A stretch of 64,000 bases of DNA from Capsulimonadaceae bacterium (lineage in GTDB: Bacteria > Armatimonadota > Armatimonadia > Armatimonadales > Capsulimonadaceae), in NCBI GenBank assembly GCA_031292625.1, contig JARLGU010000019.1, positions 124,001 through 188,000 on the forward strand, in the 5' to 3' direction. Position numbers and translations under genes: made by a program. This document shows positions 45,880-55,723 of this stretch, one piece after another. The notes beneath the pieces were generated by a model, which saw nothing but the letters and a program-made list of their open reading frames with translations, had not been told where the DNA came from and did no database searches. How positions within the stretch are numbered: the first letter of the stretch is position 1; each line of letters starts with the position of its first letter.

Positions 45880-46177
45880 GTCCCTTGAACAACGCCTAAC
45901 CATCAATCGCAATCGATGGCGACGCGCTTATAGGTCCGCGCGCATAACCTTCTGCAAAACGCAGCTGCGCAGGCACAAAGTGCGCGTTTCAAAGCTAAAA
46001 CGGTTATATTCCAACCGGCTTGTCGCACACCAAATTAATTTTCGTTTGATTCGCCAATCGCGCGTTTTCGAGGTGCTGAATTCGGCAAAATGTCTGCGAT
46101 AATACAAGTGTAAATGTAATGCGCGTCACTCCCCACGAAGCGCAATGCCCCAACGATAAAAAGAGCAGGTCCATTGT

Positions 46178-47974
46178 ATGACCGGAGAGCGCGAGAATGA
46201 ATCGCAGGCATCCGTTAATGCTGCGAACCGGAACACGCCGAGAAGTTCCACGCCCGCTTGTGCGTCTTACGTATTCGTCGTCGACCGAACCCTTCGGCTT
46301 GTCCATTCCACACTTCCGGCGTACTTCTCGCACGCGACTCCCGACGTCCACCTCTCGCAAGTATTGCAGAGAGTCTATGGCCCCGATCTGGCCTGCGCCG
46401 TCGAGGCCGCGGTGGGCGTCCATATGGCCGGTCCCCCATCGATCGAGCAAAACGGCGTCGTTCATGGCTACCGCTTCACGGTGAGATCGACTCCGTCGAC
46501 GAGCGGCGCCGCAAGCGTGATTGTCATCGCCATAACCGACCCGCCTGCGAACAACGCTCAATCTATTGGAGCGAGTTGCCTCCAGCCGTTTTACGTTCTC
46601 GCGGACCAAATGCCTCAGCTCGTTTGGATTGCGGATGCGAACTCCCGTTTAACCTACCTCAATGAGAAGTGCGCGGAGTTTACAGGCTGTTCGACGGAAG
46701 AGATCATGCGTCGAGAATGGAGTCTGCACGCCTTCTCGGAAGACTCGCCGCGCATCGTGAACGTGCGTAAAGAGCATGTCGAGCGCCGGGAAGCGTACGA
46801 ACTGGAGTTCCGCCTACGCCGCCGCGATGGCGTGTACCGCTGGTTTGTCAGCCGCGCGCAACCGATGTACGAACCAAGCGGCGCGTTCGTAGGCTGGATC
46901 GGCACGTGCACCGACATCGACGACAGCAAGCGGATGAAGGAGGCGCAGCGGTTTCTCTGGGAGCTCAGCGATAAGCTTCGCCATACGAGCGACGAAGCGG
47001 AACTCCAGCAAGATGTCGTATCCGCGCTTGGCCATTTTCTGGAAGCGGCGCGTTGCGGCTACTGCGCCATAGAGATCGAAAACGACCGGACGATCGTCTT
47101 GCGCGACTACTGCAACGGCGTGGCCAGCATGCGCGGAGCGCACGTCCGGCACGAGTTTGGCACGTTTGTCGACGAACTTGCCGCTGGTCGAACAGTGGTA
47201 CTCGAAGACTGCGAAACCGATCCTCGAACCCGAGTCTATTATCATAAAGTTCATGGACCGCTCGGAATCAACGCGGCGATATACGTTCCCATTATGCGGG
47301 AAGGCAAGCACGTCGCGTCTCTCTTTGTGCACCATGCGCACGGCCCCCGAAAATGGGCATCCAGCGAAATCGACCTGGTCAGCACCGTAGCAGAGCGAAC
47401 GTGGCTGACATTCGAGAATGCCCGGCTGCATAAACAGACCAAGGAAATGGAAGCCCGTCAGCGCCTGTTCATGGTGGAAGTCATGCGATCGGTGACCGGA
47501 GGAAAGCTAACGGTATGCCTAACCGGCAATGAGCTTCCTCAGCCGTCCTCTGAGCCTGTTGCGGTGCAAACCGTAGACCGCTCTACGGGACTTAAGGACC
47601 TACGAGATCTATCGCGCTCGCTGGCTCGTAAAATGCTTTTCCCAACGCCGCGTGTTCACGATCTGGTAACGGGCGTTGCCGAAGCGGCGATGAATGCCAT
47701 CGTTCACGCTGGAGCGGGGCTCGTTACGGTCCACGCCTGGGAATCGACAATTCAAGTGCGAATCGAAGACACAGGCGCTGGAATATCCGACGATCTTCTG
47801 CCTCGCGCGACCCTCGAAAGGGGCTACACGACAGCGGCGTCGCTCGGCCATGGATTCAAGATGATGTTGGAGACGATCGATAGGATCTGGTTGCTCACCG
47901 GACCGATGGGAACAACGGTTGTGCTGGAACAATATGCTCTCAGCCCTACCTCCGCCATGATTAGTTTGCTCTAA
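46178..47974 (+). CDS. PAS-GAF sensor with anti-sigma-type HATPase domain (first copy)
   Basis: 598 residues, soluble. Residues about 30-120 are a weak PAS-like fold. Residues about 137-255 are a clear PAS_3 domain (MPQLVWIADANSRLTYLNEKC, RRDGVYRWFVSRAQP, WIGTCTDIDDSKR). About 265-430 is a GAF domain (GTFVDELAAGRTVVLEDCETDPRTR). About 480-590 is an RsbW/SpoIIAB-like HATPase_c domain with N-box (VAEAAMNAIVHA), G1 (IEDTGAGI) and lid (TTAASLGHGFKMMLETI). There is no HisKA helix with a phosphoacceptor His, so it is more likely an anti-sigma serine kinase than a two-component kinase. Tandem duplicate with the next gene. Confidence 0.9.
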   Translation: MTGERENESQASVNAANRNTPRSSTPACASYVFVVDRTLRLVHSTLPAYFSHATPDVHLSQVLQRVYGPDLACAVEAAVGVHMAGPPSIEQNGVVHGYRFTVRSTPSTSGAASVIVIAITDPPANNAQSIGASCLQPFYVLADQMPQLVWIADANSRLTYLNEKCAEFTGCSTEEIMRREWSLHAFSEDSPRIVNVRKEHVERREAYELEFRLRRRDGVYRWFVSRAQPMYEPSGAFVGWIGTCTDIDDSKRMKEAQRFLWELSDKLRHTSDEAELQQDVVSALGHFLEAARCGYCAIEIENDRTIVLRDYCNGVASMRGAHVRHEFGTFVDELAAGRTVVLEDCETDPRTRVYYHKVHGPLGINAAIYVPIMREGKHVASLFVHHAHGPRKWASSEIDLVSTVAERTWLTFENARLHKQTKEMEARQRLFMVEVMRSVTGGKLTVCLTGNELPQPSSEPVAVQTVDRSTGLKDLRDLSRSLARKMLFPTPRVHDLVTGVAEAAMNAIVHAGAGLVTVHAWESTIQVRIEDTGAGISDDLLPRATLERGYTTAASLGHGFKMMLETIDRIWLLTGPMGTTVVLEQYALSPTSAMISLL

Positions 47975-48127
47975 CGATCGCTCTCACAAAGGTCGGCCAG
48001 CGTTGTTCGGCGCGCACGCATCCATCAGACTGCCCGTTTCTAACATACATGGAACTGATCGTCGTTCAATATTCGCGGAACCGATGCCCGTGTCAAAAGA
48101 ATGCGGCGCGCGAGAACCCTCAACCAG

Positions 48128-48137
48128 CGGGTAGACT
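48128..48137 (+). promoter_or_regulatory. possible -10 element with CGGG extension
   Basis: CGGGTAGACT about 21 bp before the second sensor gene. Part of a set with CGGGTAGAAT (50095-50104), CGGGTATTCT (51113-51122) and CGGGTATACT (58001-58010), each just upstream of a gene, mostly without a good -35. Confidence 0.35.
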
Positions 48138-48158
48138 GGCAAAAGGTAAACGCATGCA

Positions 48159-49946
48159 ATGACTCGGGAAACCAGGCAACGATCGAAGCCAATCAACACC
48201 GATGCTGAAGTTGCTGGCAAAGGTCATGATCCGCTGAACGGCGAGACGCACACTGTCGTCGTGGATTCGTCTGGCGCTGTCATGTATTCTACATTGACGG
48301 CAACGACGGCGCACGCCACGCTTGTGGATCTCCTGGACGATACGCTTGGTCGCGACTTCAGCGCACGCCTCGATAAAGACATGTCCCAAATCCCGACCCA
48401 CTCGGGCGGAAAGGTCGTCTCCGGCGCGGCCGACGGATACGCCTACTCAATTGCAGCCGTGCGCCCCAAGGCGGAAGCGCCAAGCCTCTACGTTATCACC
48501 CTGACCGGCAGCGCTACATCCCTTCATGGACGATCGATTGCGAACAGCCACATTTCGCCGTTTCGCATGCTCGCCGATATCATTCCCCAGCTCTTATGGA
48601 TCGCGGACGAAAAGCACGTGATGACGTACCTAAACCAACGGTGCGCCGAGTACATCGGATGCCCAGTCGAGGAAATCCTCGAGCGCGGGTGGACCGTGTT
48701 CGCCGCCGCGCAGGATGTTCCCCGGATTCTCGAAAGACGGCGCTACAATATTGAGCACCAATGCCCGTACGAGCTGGAGTTCCAATTCAGGCGCTACGAT
48801 GGCGTCTATCGCTGGTTTGTCAGCCGGGCGCAAACCATATTCGATGCAGCGGGGCGGTTCGCCGGCTGGATCGGCACATGCACCGATATCGATGACAGCA
48901 AGCGAGCGGAGCTAAACCAGCGCTTCCTGTCCGATTTAGGCGAACGACTGAGAGGCCACTCGAACCCGGAAATACTCCTAAACGAGGCCGTAACGTCTCT
49001 GGGCCAGTACCTCGAGGTAAATCGCTGCGGATACAGTGAAATTGACTTGGACCGCGACCAAATTCACGTACAGACCGACTACGTCAACGGTGTGCCGAGC
49101 GTAACGGGTTCGCATGTCCGGCATACGATGGGAACGTTTGTGGATGAGATGGCGCGAGGCGAAACCGCGGTAATTAATGACTGCGAGACGGATCCACGAA
49201 CGAGAGGCTCTTACGAAAACGTCCTTCGCCCTCACGAAATTCGCGCCATGATAAACGTGCCAATCCTACGGGATGGAAGACAGGTTGCAACGCTATTCGT
49301 TCACGATTCGCGAGGCAAACGAAAATGGACGCCCCATGAGATTACCCTGATCGAGACGCTCGCGGAGCGCATCTGGCTGACTTTTGAAAATGCGATTCTC
49401 TCCAGGAAGGCAAAGGAACTGGAAGCCAGACAACGCCAGCTGTTGGCGGAAGTGATGCGCTCCGTAACTGGAGGAAAGCTGACCGTGTGCCTCTCAGGCG
49501 ATGAGCTTCCCCCGCCCCCTTCGCCCCCTATCGCAACGATGAACGTGGATCGAACGACGGGTCTCAAGGAGTTGCGCGATCTCGCACGTTCCCTCGCTCG
49601 CAAGCTTTTGTTTCCAACCCCGCGCGTTCACGATCTCGTCACCGGCGTGGCAGAGGCGGCAATGAATGCAATCGTCCATGCCGGATCCGGAACCGTAAGC
49701 ATTTACGCGTCGAATCGAACTATACACGTGCGCATCGAAGACTCCGGCAAGGGAATACTGGACGAGCTCATCCCACGGGCGACGATCGAGCGCGGCGATA
49801 CGACGGCTGCGTCCTTGGGCCACGGGTTCAAGATGATGCTTGAGACGATAGACCGCGTTTGGTTGCTCACCAGTTCCAAGGGAACGACGGTGATTCTCCA
49901 ACATCAGGCCGATGCCGCATTGTCTGACTGGGCGACCCTGCTCTAG
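48159..49946 (+). CDS. PAS-GAF sensor with anti-sigma-type HATPase domain (second copy)
   Basis: 595 residues, same layout as the preceding gene: N-terminal degenerate PAS, PAS_3 (IIPQLLWIADEKHVMTYLNQR, RYDGVYRWFVSRAQT, WIGTCTDIDDSKR), GAF (GTFVDEMARGETAVINDCETDPRTR) and RsbW-like HATPase (VAEAAMNAIVHAGSGTVSI, IEDSGKGI, TTAASLGHGFKMMLETI). The acidic and Asn ATP-binding residues are kept and a phosphoacceptor His is absent. Sequence differences are concentrated in the first 130 residues, so the two copies may sense different signals while sharing an output. No sigma factor or STAS antagonist is adjacent. Confidence 0.9.
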   Translation: MTRETRQRSKPINTDAEVAGKGHDPLNGETHTVVVDSSGAVMYSTLTATTAHATLVDLLDDTLGRDFSARLDKDMSQIPTHSGGKVVSGAADGYAYSIAAVRPKAEAPSLYVITLTGSATSLHGRSIANSHISPFRMLADIIPQLLWIADEKHVMTYLNQRCAEYIGCPVEEILERGWTVFAAAQDVPRILERRRYNIEHQCPYELEFQFRRYDGVYRWFVSRAQTIFDAAGRFAGWIGTCTDIDDSKRAELNQRFLSDLGERLRGHSNPEILLNEAVTSLGQYLEVNRCGYSEIDLDRDQIHVQTDYVNGVPSVTGSHVRHTMGTFVDEMARGETAVINDCETDPRTRGSYENVLRPHEIRAMINVPILRDGRQVATLFVHDSRGKRKWTPHEITLIETLAERIWLTFENAILSRKAKELEARQRQLLAEVMRSVTGGKLTVCLSGDELPPPPSPPIATMNVDRTTGLKELRDLARSLARKLLFPTPRVHDLVTGVAEAAMNAIVHAGSGTVSIYASNRTIHVRIEDSGKGILDELIPRATIERGDTTAASLGHGFKMMLETIDRVWLLTSSKGTTVILQHQADAALSDWATLL

Positions 49947-50184
49947 CGCGATCAGCGGCCGGCTTCGCGAATCGCATGCGTCAAACAGGCGCGTTCTCCA
50001 CGCCAAAAATGCTCGTTCGGCGTCTTTCCGGCGAATTTTGCCCCTGCCATGCGTGCGATCCATTTAGCGAGCCCATCCAGACACTGCTATTGAGCGGGTA
50101 GAATGATGAATAGCGCGAGCAGACGGCAAGATATGTCAAATGCGTCCCCGCTGGAACTGGATTAAGGTCAGGCATGGTGAGACG

Positions 50185-51075
50185 ATGACAGACGATCCCA
50201 TCGAGCAACGCCCATCACGACCGGTGGCGGGCCTGAATATGCGCGCTCGCGCGCACGCCGATCGTTTCTCCTTCGCCGTCCTCCCAGACCGTTCCGGCAA
50301 CGTACGCAAGGGCGTATTTCACAGGATCTCCGAGCAAGTCGAATTGCTTTCTCCGCATTTCGCGGTGTTCATCGGCGACGCAATCGAGATCTGCGATGCC
50401 GACGCGGAAGACGCCGAAGCGCATGTCGTCGAAGAGTGGGACGAGTTTCAGGCCGAGCTCTCTCCAATTACCCGCCCCGTCTATTTCGTTCCCGGCTGGC
50501 ACGATTACAAGTCCCCAATCCATGCCCGCGTCTTTCAAGAACGTTTTGGTCCCGGCTACTACTCATGGGACTATCACGGATGCCACTTCATCGTCCTCAA
50601 TTGCTATGAAGCCTTCTTGCATGGCGAGACGGACCGGGATGCCGTCTGGAAGCTAGGCGCGCAGCAGCTCGACTGGCTCGCGTTGAACCTCAGCATGAGC
50701 CGCTCGGCAGCGCACACGTTCGTCTTTGTCCACGCCTTCTATGAATCAGTCGAACGGCGCGAGATCGCCGACTTGCTGCGAGATCGCCCGTGCACCGTGA
50801 TCTCGGGAAGCACGCATTGCTACCGCAAACAGGAGTTCGCCGGGCTCGTCTACTACCAACTCGGGACTGCCGGAGGCTACTCGACGCTCGATGGGATTGG
50901 AAACGGAACCGTCGACCACTTCACCTGGGTTACGGTAGACAACGGCCAGGTCAAGCTCGCGAACGTCTTGATCGACGGCGTGCTGCCGGATGATTTTTGC
51001 ACGGAGGAAACCGCCGCCGAGTTCGTCGCGGGAGAAGTCATCATCAGCGGCCGGATGAGCATCTGGGAAGACTGA
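50185..51075 (+). CDS. calcineurin-like metallophosphoesterase with altered motif
   Basis: 296 residues from MTDDPIEQRP; an ATG at 50140 would add 15. The family motifs are visible but modified: LPDRSG (D35) for the first, FIGDAIE (GD at 64-65), and PGWHDYKS where PGNHD is expected, so the metal-binding Asn is Trp (about 105). HAFYES and SGSTHCY stand for the later His motifs. The DRSG-type start and WDEF spacing match a DRTGG-type phosphoesterase subgroup. Loss of the Asn suggests weak or altered catalysis. Cytoplasmic, no signal peptide. Upstream context is the sensor pair. Confidence 0.82.
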   Translation: MTDDPIEQRPSRPVAGLNMRARAHADRFSFAVLPDRSGNVRKGVFHRISEQVELLSPHFAVFIGDAIEICDADAEDAEAHVVEEWDEFQAELSPITRPVYFVPGWHDYKSPIHARVFQERFGPGYYSWDYHGCHFIVLNCYEAFLHGETDRDAVWKLGAQQLDWLALNLSMSRSAAHTFVFVHAFYESVERREIADLLRDRPCTVISGSTHCYRKQEFAGLVYYQLGTAGGYSTLDGIGNGTVDHFTWVTVDNGQVKLANVLIDGVLPDDFCTEETAAEFVAGEVIISGRMSIWED

Positions 51076-51138
51076 GTTCCGGCTCAACCAGAAACGTGCA
51101 AATCGTCGCACTCGGGTATTCTATGGCCGGGAGGCGTC

Positions 51139-51939
51139 ATGATACCGCTGTACGATAACAACCCTACCAGGTCGTTTCCGCTCGTCACCATACTCATCAT
51201 CCTGATCAACATCGGCGTCTTCTGCTGGCAAAACTCCGGCGGAGCGCAGCACGATGCCGAAGTGACGGGTTCGTACGGATTCGTCCCCTATAATCTCTCC
51301 CACAACACAAACGTCACCGGCTACCTCGCTTTCAACAGCGACGGAGAGCCGCAATTGTTGGACCATCCTCGACACAAAGAGGGGCGCAGCACGGTCAATG
51401 AGATACCGATCGGACCTTCGCCCGACCCAGTCTGGATTACCGTTCTTACGGCGATGTTTCTGCACGGAAGCCTTGTCCACATCGGCTTCAACATGCTGTT
51501 CCTCTGGATCTTCGGCAACAATGTCGAGGATGCGCTCGGCAAGGGACGGTACCTGGTCTTTTACCTCATCTGCGGCATCGCGGCCGCCTTCGCGCAGACT
51601 TTGTCGGCCCCTGATAGCTACGTTCCCAATATCGGCGCATCCGGAGCGATCGCCGGCATCATGGGAGCATACATTGTCATGTGGCCGAATGCGCGCGTAA
51701 CAACCCTCATATCGCTCGGGTTCTTTTGGCTCCTCAGAGAGATCTCCGCATTCTGGGTCCTGGGAATCTGGATATTGATCCAGGTCGTCACCGCGCACTA
51801 CCAGATGGGAGGCGAGGCAACGGGCGGAGTCGCGTATTTCGCTCACGTCGGGGGCTTCGTGACGGGGCTGGTCGGCATCCTGCTCCTCGGCGGCACGTCC
51901 CTCGGCCGCCGCCAGCGCCGCTACGCGAAGCGGCGCTGA
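51139..51939 (+). CDS. rhomboid-family intramembrane serine protease
   Basis: 266 residues with about six membrane helices. The catalytic Ser is in NIGASGAIAGIMGAY (S169) and the His in AYFAHVGGF (H236); oxyanion-type residues HIGFNML (H114, N118) are present. The segment between helix 1 and the catalytic core contains a roughly 60-residue soluble loop (GSYGFVPYNLSHN, EGRSTVNEIPIGPSPD), common in bacterial rhomboids of this branch. Located in the cytoplasmic membrane; it cleaves transmembrane substrates of unknown identity. Confidence 0.95.
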   Translation: MIPLYDNNPTRSFPLVTILIILINIGVFCWQNSGGAQHDAEVTGSYGFVPYNLSHNTNVTGYLAFNSDGEPQLLDHPRHKEGRSTVNEIPIGPSPDPVWITVLTAMFLHGSLVHIGFNMLFLWIFGNNVEDALGKGRYLVFYLICGIAAAFAQTLSAPDSYVPNIGASGAIAGIMGAYIVMWPNARVTTLISLGFFWLLREISAFWVLGIWILIQVVTAHYQMGGEATGGVAYFAHVGGFVTGLVGILLLGGTSLGRRQRRYAKRR

Positions 51940-51963
51940 ACGGTTAGCGCTGGCGGCCCGATC

Positions 51964-54057
51964 TCACGAAGCCGGCATGCCGTTCGTGAGATCCGCCGTA
52001 ACCGGCGGCCGCTGCCAGGCGAGCGCTGCCTTGTCCAGATCACCAGGCTTCGCCCCAGCATAGAACCGGAATCGGAACGTGTGCACGCCCTGATCGGAAA
52101 TCACCGCACGCGGAAATGTGCTGGACGTTGGATCGTGATGCGCCATCGCCGGACTGCGCAGCAGCGTCATCCGCAGTCGAACGCGATCCGCGTCCATGCC
52201 GTATACATCCGGGCAAACGATTCCCAGGTCAGGCATACTCGTAAAATCACGAAGCGAGCACTCCTTCCCATCGTTCTCCCTGCTCAGGTCTCCGCCAGCC
52301 ACTCCGTCGACGCGCGAACTTGCGGCCTGAGGCAAAGGCACGGTAAGCTTCAATATGCGATGCTTCTCCAGCCAATGAACCGTAAGCAAGAGCGTAACAT
52401 CCGGCCGGTCGGCATAGACGCGCCACTCGGCCTTCAGACGGCTGTCGCCAATCGTTCCCGTTTGGATGAGCGACGCCATGATCGGACCACGATCGATTAA
52501 CGATGGCGCTTCCCAGTGCGCGGACAGGCCCGGCCCGGCTGCGTATCGATCGATGCCGTGCGACCAAGTATCGGTCGCATCGTCCAGCAGTTCCAGCCGC
52601 GGAGCGAGCGCAACGCCGGATGCAAAGCGGCATGTCGCGACAGGCGCGAATCCCGCGCACTGAGTCCCGGTCTCGTTGCCAATCTCGTCGGCGGTCACGC
52701 TAACTCTGGACGCGTGGTCGATTTTGTCCGCGACAACGCGTAAAGTGGCCAATTCGTTCGGCGCGAGCGCCATTCGCAATGTCACCCGCACGGGACCGAT
52801 CGACGCATCCCGAGCAACCGTCTGGTGCGGCACTACGCGACCGTCATCGGCGATAAGATGAAAATCGTGGTTCCAAATATCGGGATCGGTCTCGATGTAA
52901 TCGTCAAAGGCGCTGTCCGAAGCATTCCAAACGACGAGGCGCTGCTTGGGGTCCGGCGGCAGCGTTGTTAAGCGCCTGCGCAGGGCGATGTGCAGCGTTT
53001 CTTCGGCGAAGCTCAGAGCGGCGCCGAGTTGAGCCTCCGCATAACGATAGGCATCGGGGAGCGATGTCCCGCCCAGCGTATCGTGAAATTGATTAAAGCA
53101 GACCTTCTCCCACGCGGCGCGAAACGCCGGGTCTTCGAGCGACTGACCTTGCGCGTACCCGGCCGCGACCTCAGCCTGCCCCAGGAGATGCTCGGCTCTG
53201 CGGACGCGCGTCTTTACGGAGCGCTCCACGGTGTAGCACCCAATCGCGTGCATCTGCAGCTCGCCGGTCACCAGGGGCAGATTGGCGCGCTGATCTTGCA
53301 CGGAATCGAAGAAGTTCTTGAGCGTCGAGAAGACGAGCCGCGCCCCAGGAAAGCTGTCCGCATTCTCCTGCAGCCAGGCGATCTGTTTCTCCGTTGGCCC
53401 GCCGCCATGGTTTCCAAGACCGATAAAGCACATTGTGTGGCGGATGCCTTCAGGCAATTCGGTCAAGGCGCTTTCAATGTGCGCCCGGTTGATCGGCCAA
53501 CGCGTCAAGTAAAGATGCGCGATACGAAAGGTCGTCACCTCCGGACCGCCCTCGCAGCCGCGCCAACGGAACAGCCGGGCAGGAAGCTTCATCTCGTGCT
53601 CCTGGGGACGCATCATGACGTAGCGATCTTGCCCCGCCGCGCGCATTAGGCCGGGCAGGCCTGCCGTGTGGCCAAACGAATCGACGTTATAGCCGATTTT
53701 CGGAAACTGGCCGAACTTCTCCTCGAAGTATTGCTTGCCTAGTCCGATTTGGCGCTCGAAGCCGATGCCGGATGGAAGATTGCAATCCGGCTGAATGTAC
53801 CAACCTCCGGCGATCTCCCAGCGGCCGCTTTCCACATGCTTTCGGATGCGCGCGAATAGCGCCGGATCGGTCTTCTCGACCATGTCGTAGATCCAGGCTT
53901 CCCCTCGCGTAAAGAAAATGTCCGGATGGGCGTCAAGCCGGTCGCATGCGCTCCGGCAGGTTGCGATCGCCGCATCCAATCCGCTCTGCCAGGGCCAGAT
54001 CCAGACTGGATCGATGTGCGCATTCAGAATCAAGTGTACAGTGATCGGTTGTTGCAT
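51964..54057 (-). CDS. GH38 alpha-mannosidase (module 4)
   Basis: 697 residues. Family GH38 signature at the start: LILNAHIDPVWIWPWQSG (zinc ligands His14 and Asp16), then the nucleophile Asp in GYNVDSFGHTAGLP (Asp126) and the HxxxN-type loop near GLGNHGGGP. The C-terminal half is the mannosidase beta-domain. There is no signal peptide, so it acts inside the cell on mannose-containing oligosaccharides imported after extracellular attack. Last gene of the module 4 operon, 53 bp after the GH71-like gene. Confidence 0.95.
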   Translation of the reverse strand: MQQPITVHLILNAHIDPVWIWPWQSGLDAAIATCRSACDRLDAHPDIFFTRGEAWIYDMVEKTDPALFARIRKHVESGRWEIAGGWYIQPDCNLPSGIGFERQIGLGKQYFEEKFGQFPKIGYNVDSFGHTAGLPGLMRAAGQDRYVMMRPQEHEMKLPARLFRWRGCEGGPEVTTFRIAHLYLTRWPINRAHIESALTELPEGIRHTMCFIGLGNHGGGPTEKQIAWLQENADSFPGARLVFSTLKNFFDSVQDQRANLPLVTGELQMHAIGCYTVERSVKTRVRRAEHLLGQAEVAAGYAQGQSLEDPAFRAAWEKVCFNQFHDTLGGTSLPDAYRYAEAQLGAALSFAEETLHIALRRRLTTLPPDPKQRLVVWNASDSAFDDYIETDPDIWNHDFHLIADDGRVVPHQTVARDASIGPVRVTLRMALAPNELATLRVVADKIDHASRVSVTADEIGNETGTQCAGFAPVATCRFASGVALAPRLELLDDATDTWSHGIDRYAAGPGLSAHWEAPSLIDRGPIMASLIQTGTIGDSRLKAEWRVYADRPDVTLLLTVHWLEKHRILKLTVPLPQAASSRVDGVAGGDLSRENDGKECSLRDFTSMPDLGIVCPDVYGMDADRVRLRMTLLRSPAMAHHDPTSSTFPRAVISDQGVHTFRFRFYAGAKPGDLDKAALAWQRPPVTADLTNGMPAS

Positions 54058-54110
54058 AAGAGCAGTCTATCCTCAACAGCCTATTCGCCAGCTTGTAGCG
54101 CGTCCCCTCC

Positions 54111-55646
54111 CTATTTCCCCGGAGCCATATCGCCGATCGTCGACAAGTCTTGCCAGCGCGCCGTATCCAGCAGCGGCATCTTGCTTCTCACACTTAATAC
54201 CGTTGCTCCCTTGCGCATCACGCTGACCTCGGGCGTCGCCGAGGGTATCGCCTCCACGCTCGTCACCGTTCGTTCGGGCGTGGTGACGGGATATGAACTT
54301 CCGTCGGCCCTCGTGTATGCCTCATGCTCTTGCCCCGGCGCGGTCCGCGGCGAAGGCGCATAAACGAGCCACTCGTGCAGTCCACGAGGCGCATCGATTT
54401 GCCATTTGCCGGTTCCGTCGTTCAAGGTGATCTTCGCGGGCCGTTTGAGGATTGTGACTACATTCAGGTAGTCCACTGTTGGCGTCTTTCGCCAGCTCAA
54501 ATTTTCCGCGAGCACGGTTGCCTGGCTTAATGCGGCGCGTGCAAGTTGGCGGCGCCGGAAAAGAAAGACACGCTCCGTCGAAACCGCCGGCGGCTTACCG
54601 TCGTGGTACCAGTCGGCAAAGTACCGATTCAGGATGAGCATGGACCGGCCGCGTAGATTCGTGTCCGTGATCGCGTGGTCCTCGCTGAAGTCGTTCCAGG
54701 TCTGCACCTGAACAAACGGCATTTTGGCCGTGATCGCCCTCCGCCATAGATCGCAGAACGACGTCACTCCGAGGTTCTCGGCCATGGCGTGGCTTTGAGG
54801 ACGGAAGCCATAGTACGTCGTGTGGATCGGCCAGATGACCTGCTTTCCGTACGTCTTCGCGATGTTAGGGAGAATGTAGGCGCCTCTCTGGTCCTGATCG
54901 CCCCACCCGAGATCTCCCGTCCACATGCCAAAGGCGTCGACCGCGTTTCCCCAGCCGCCCTCCAGGAGCGACGGATCTTCAAACCAGATGTTCAGCGTGA
55001 TGTAGAATTTGTTCGTGCCCGCCCAGGGATCGAAGAAATGCCGTGCGTGCGCCCACTCGCCGTATCCCCTCCCGCGCCCCCATCCGAACGCGTTGCCCAT
55101 GTTGATCATCCACTTGCCGTCACGCTTCAGGAATGCGTCCGGGTACGCGTCCATAAAGTCCTTGACGCGCTGTCCGTAATTGCGGATTTGCTCGTCGGAC
55201 ATATTGTCCCAGCCCTTGTATGCCCAAAGATCGGGCATGATCTTAACTCGATCCGTTTGCGCAACCTCCGCGAGACACTTCATGCCCGCAGCGAACTGGC
55301 TGCGCGGCAAGTGATCGGTGCCAACCAGAAGAGCAAAGGCATCCAGCCCCGCGTCGTGCGCCATTTCGAACTCGTGAAGGATGCCGGCCTTGCCCTGATT
55401 GTTAAGCCCAGCGATGCTGCTCGCCCATGCCGTCCGGTTATCCTGTTCATGCGGCGGCCAGTTGTCGACGCTATCGGGATCGGATCCCGCAGGCGCTCCT
55501 TCCGGGGAGAAGCCGAGAAGATAGCAATGCATGGTATGGGCGATTACCAAGGGACGATCGGACGTCGACGATGAGGCGCGAGCGGAGACCGGAATCAGAA
55601 CGGCTAACATTGCCGCGCTCAGCAAGCGAAGAATTGTTGATGTCAT
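54111..55646 (-). CDS. secreted GH71-like glycoside hydrolase (module 4)
   Basis: 511 residues. Signal peptide MTSTILRLLSAAMLAVLIP, cleaved near SARA. Family features: PLVIAHTMHCYLLGF at the start of the barrel, AHDAGLDAFALLVG, and QTWNDFSEDHAI near the C-terminal side of the barrel, the counterpart of the TWNDYGE motif in GH71 mutanases (alpha-1,3-glucanases) and the related GH99 enzymes. A C-terminal beta-domain follows from about 370. Chosen start is ATG 55646; the longer frame overlaps the pseudopilin gene. The pairing with a GH38 suggests an alpha-linked mannan or mixed glycan as target. Confidence 0.85.
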   Translation of the reverse strand: MTSTILRLLSAAMLAVLIPVSARASSSTSDRPLVIAHTMHCYLLGFSPEGAPAGSDPDSVDNWPPHEQDNRTAWASSIAGLNNQGKAGILHEFEMAHDAGLDAFALLVGTDHLPRSQFAAGMKCLAEVAQTDRVKIMPDLWAYKGWDNMSDEQIRNYGQRVKDFMDAYPDAFLKRDGKWMINMGNAFGWGRGRGYGEWAHARHFFDPWAGTNKFYITLNIWFEDPSLLEGGWGNAVDAFGMWTGDLGWGDQDQRGAYILPNIAKTYGKQVIWPIHTTYYGFRPQSHAMAENLGVTSFCDLWRRAITAKMPFVQVQTWNDFSEDHAITDTNLRGRSMLILNRYFADWYHDGKPPAVSTERVFLFRRRQLARAALSQATVLAENLSWRKTPTVDYLNVVTILKRPAKITLNDGTGKWQIDAPRGLHEWLVYAPSPRTAPGQEHEAYTRADGSSYPVTTPERTVTSVEAIPSATPEVSVMRKGATVLSVRSKMPLLDTARWQDLSTIGDMAPGK

Positions 55647-55723
55647 GGTTGTCTTCTTTAACGAAAGTACTTTAATTTGCTCTCCGGGCAGTTGTTCACG
55701 TAAATAAGCCATTGCGGCAAGCG

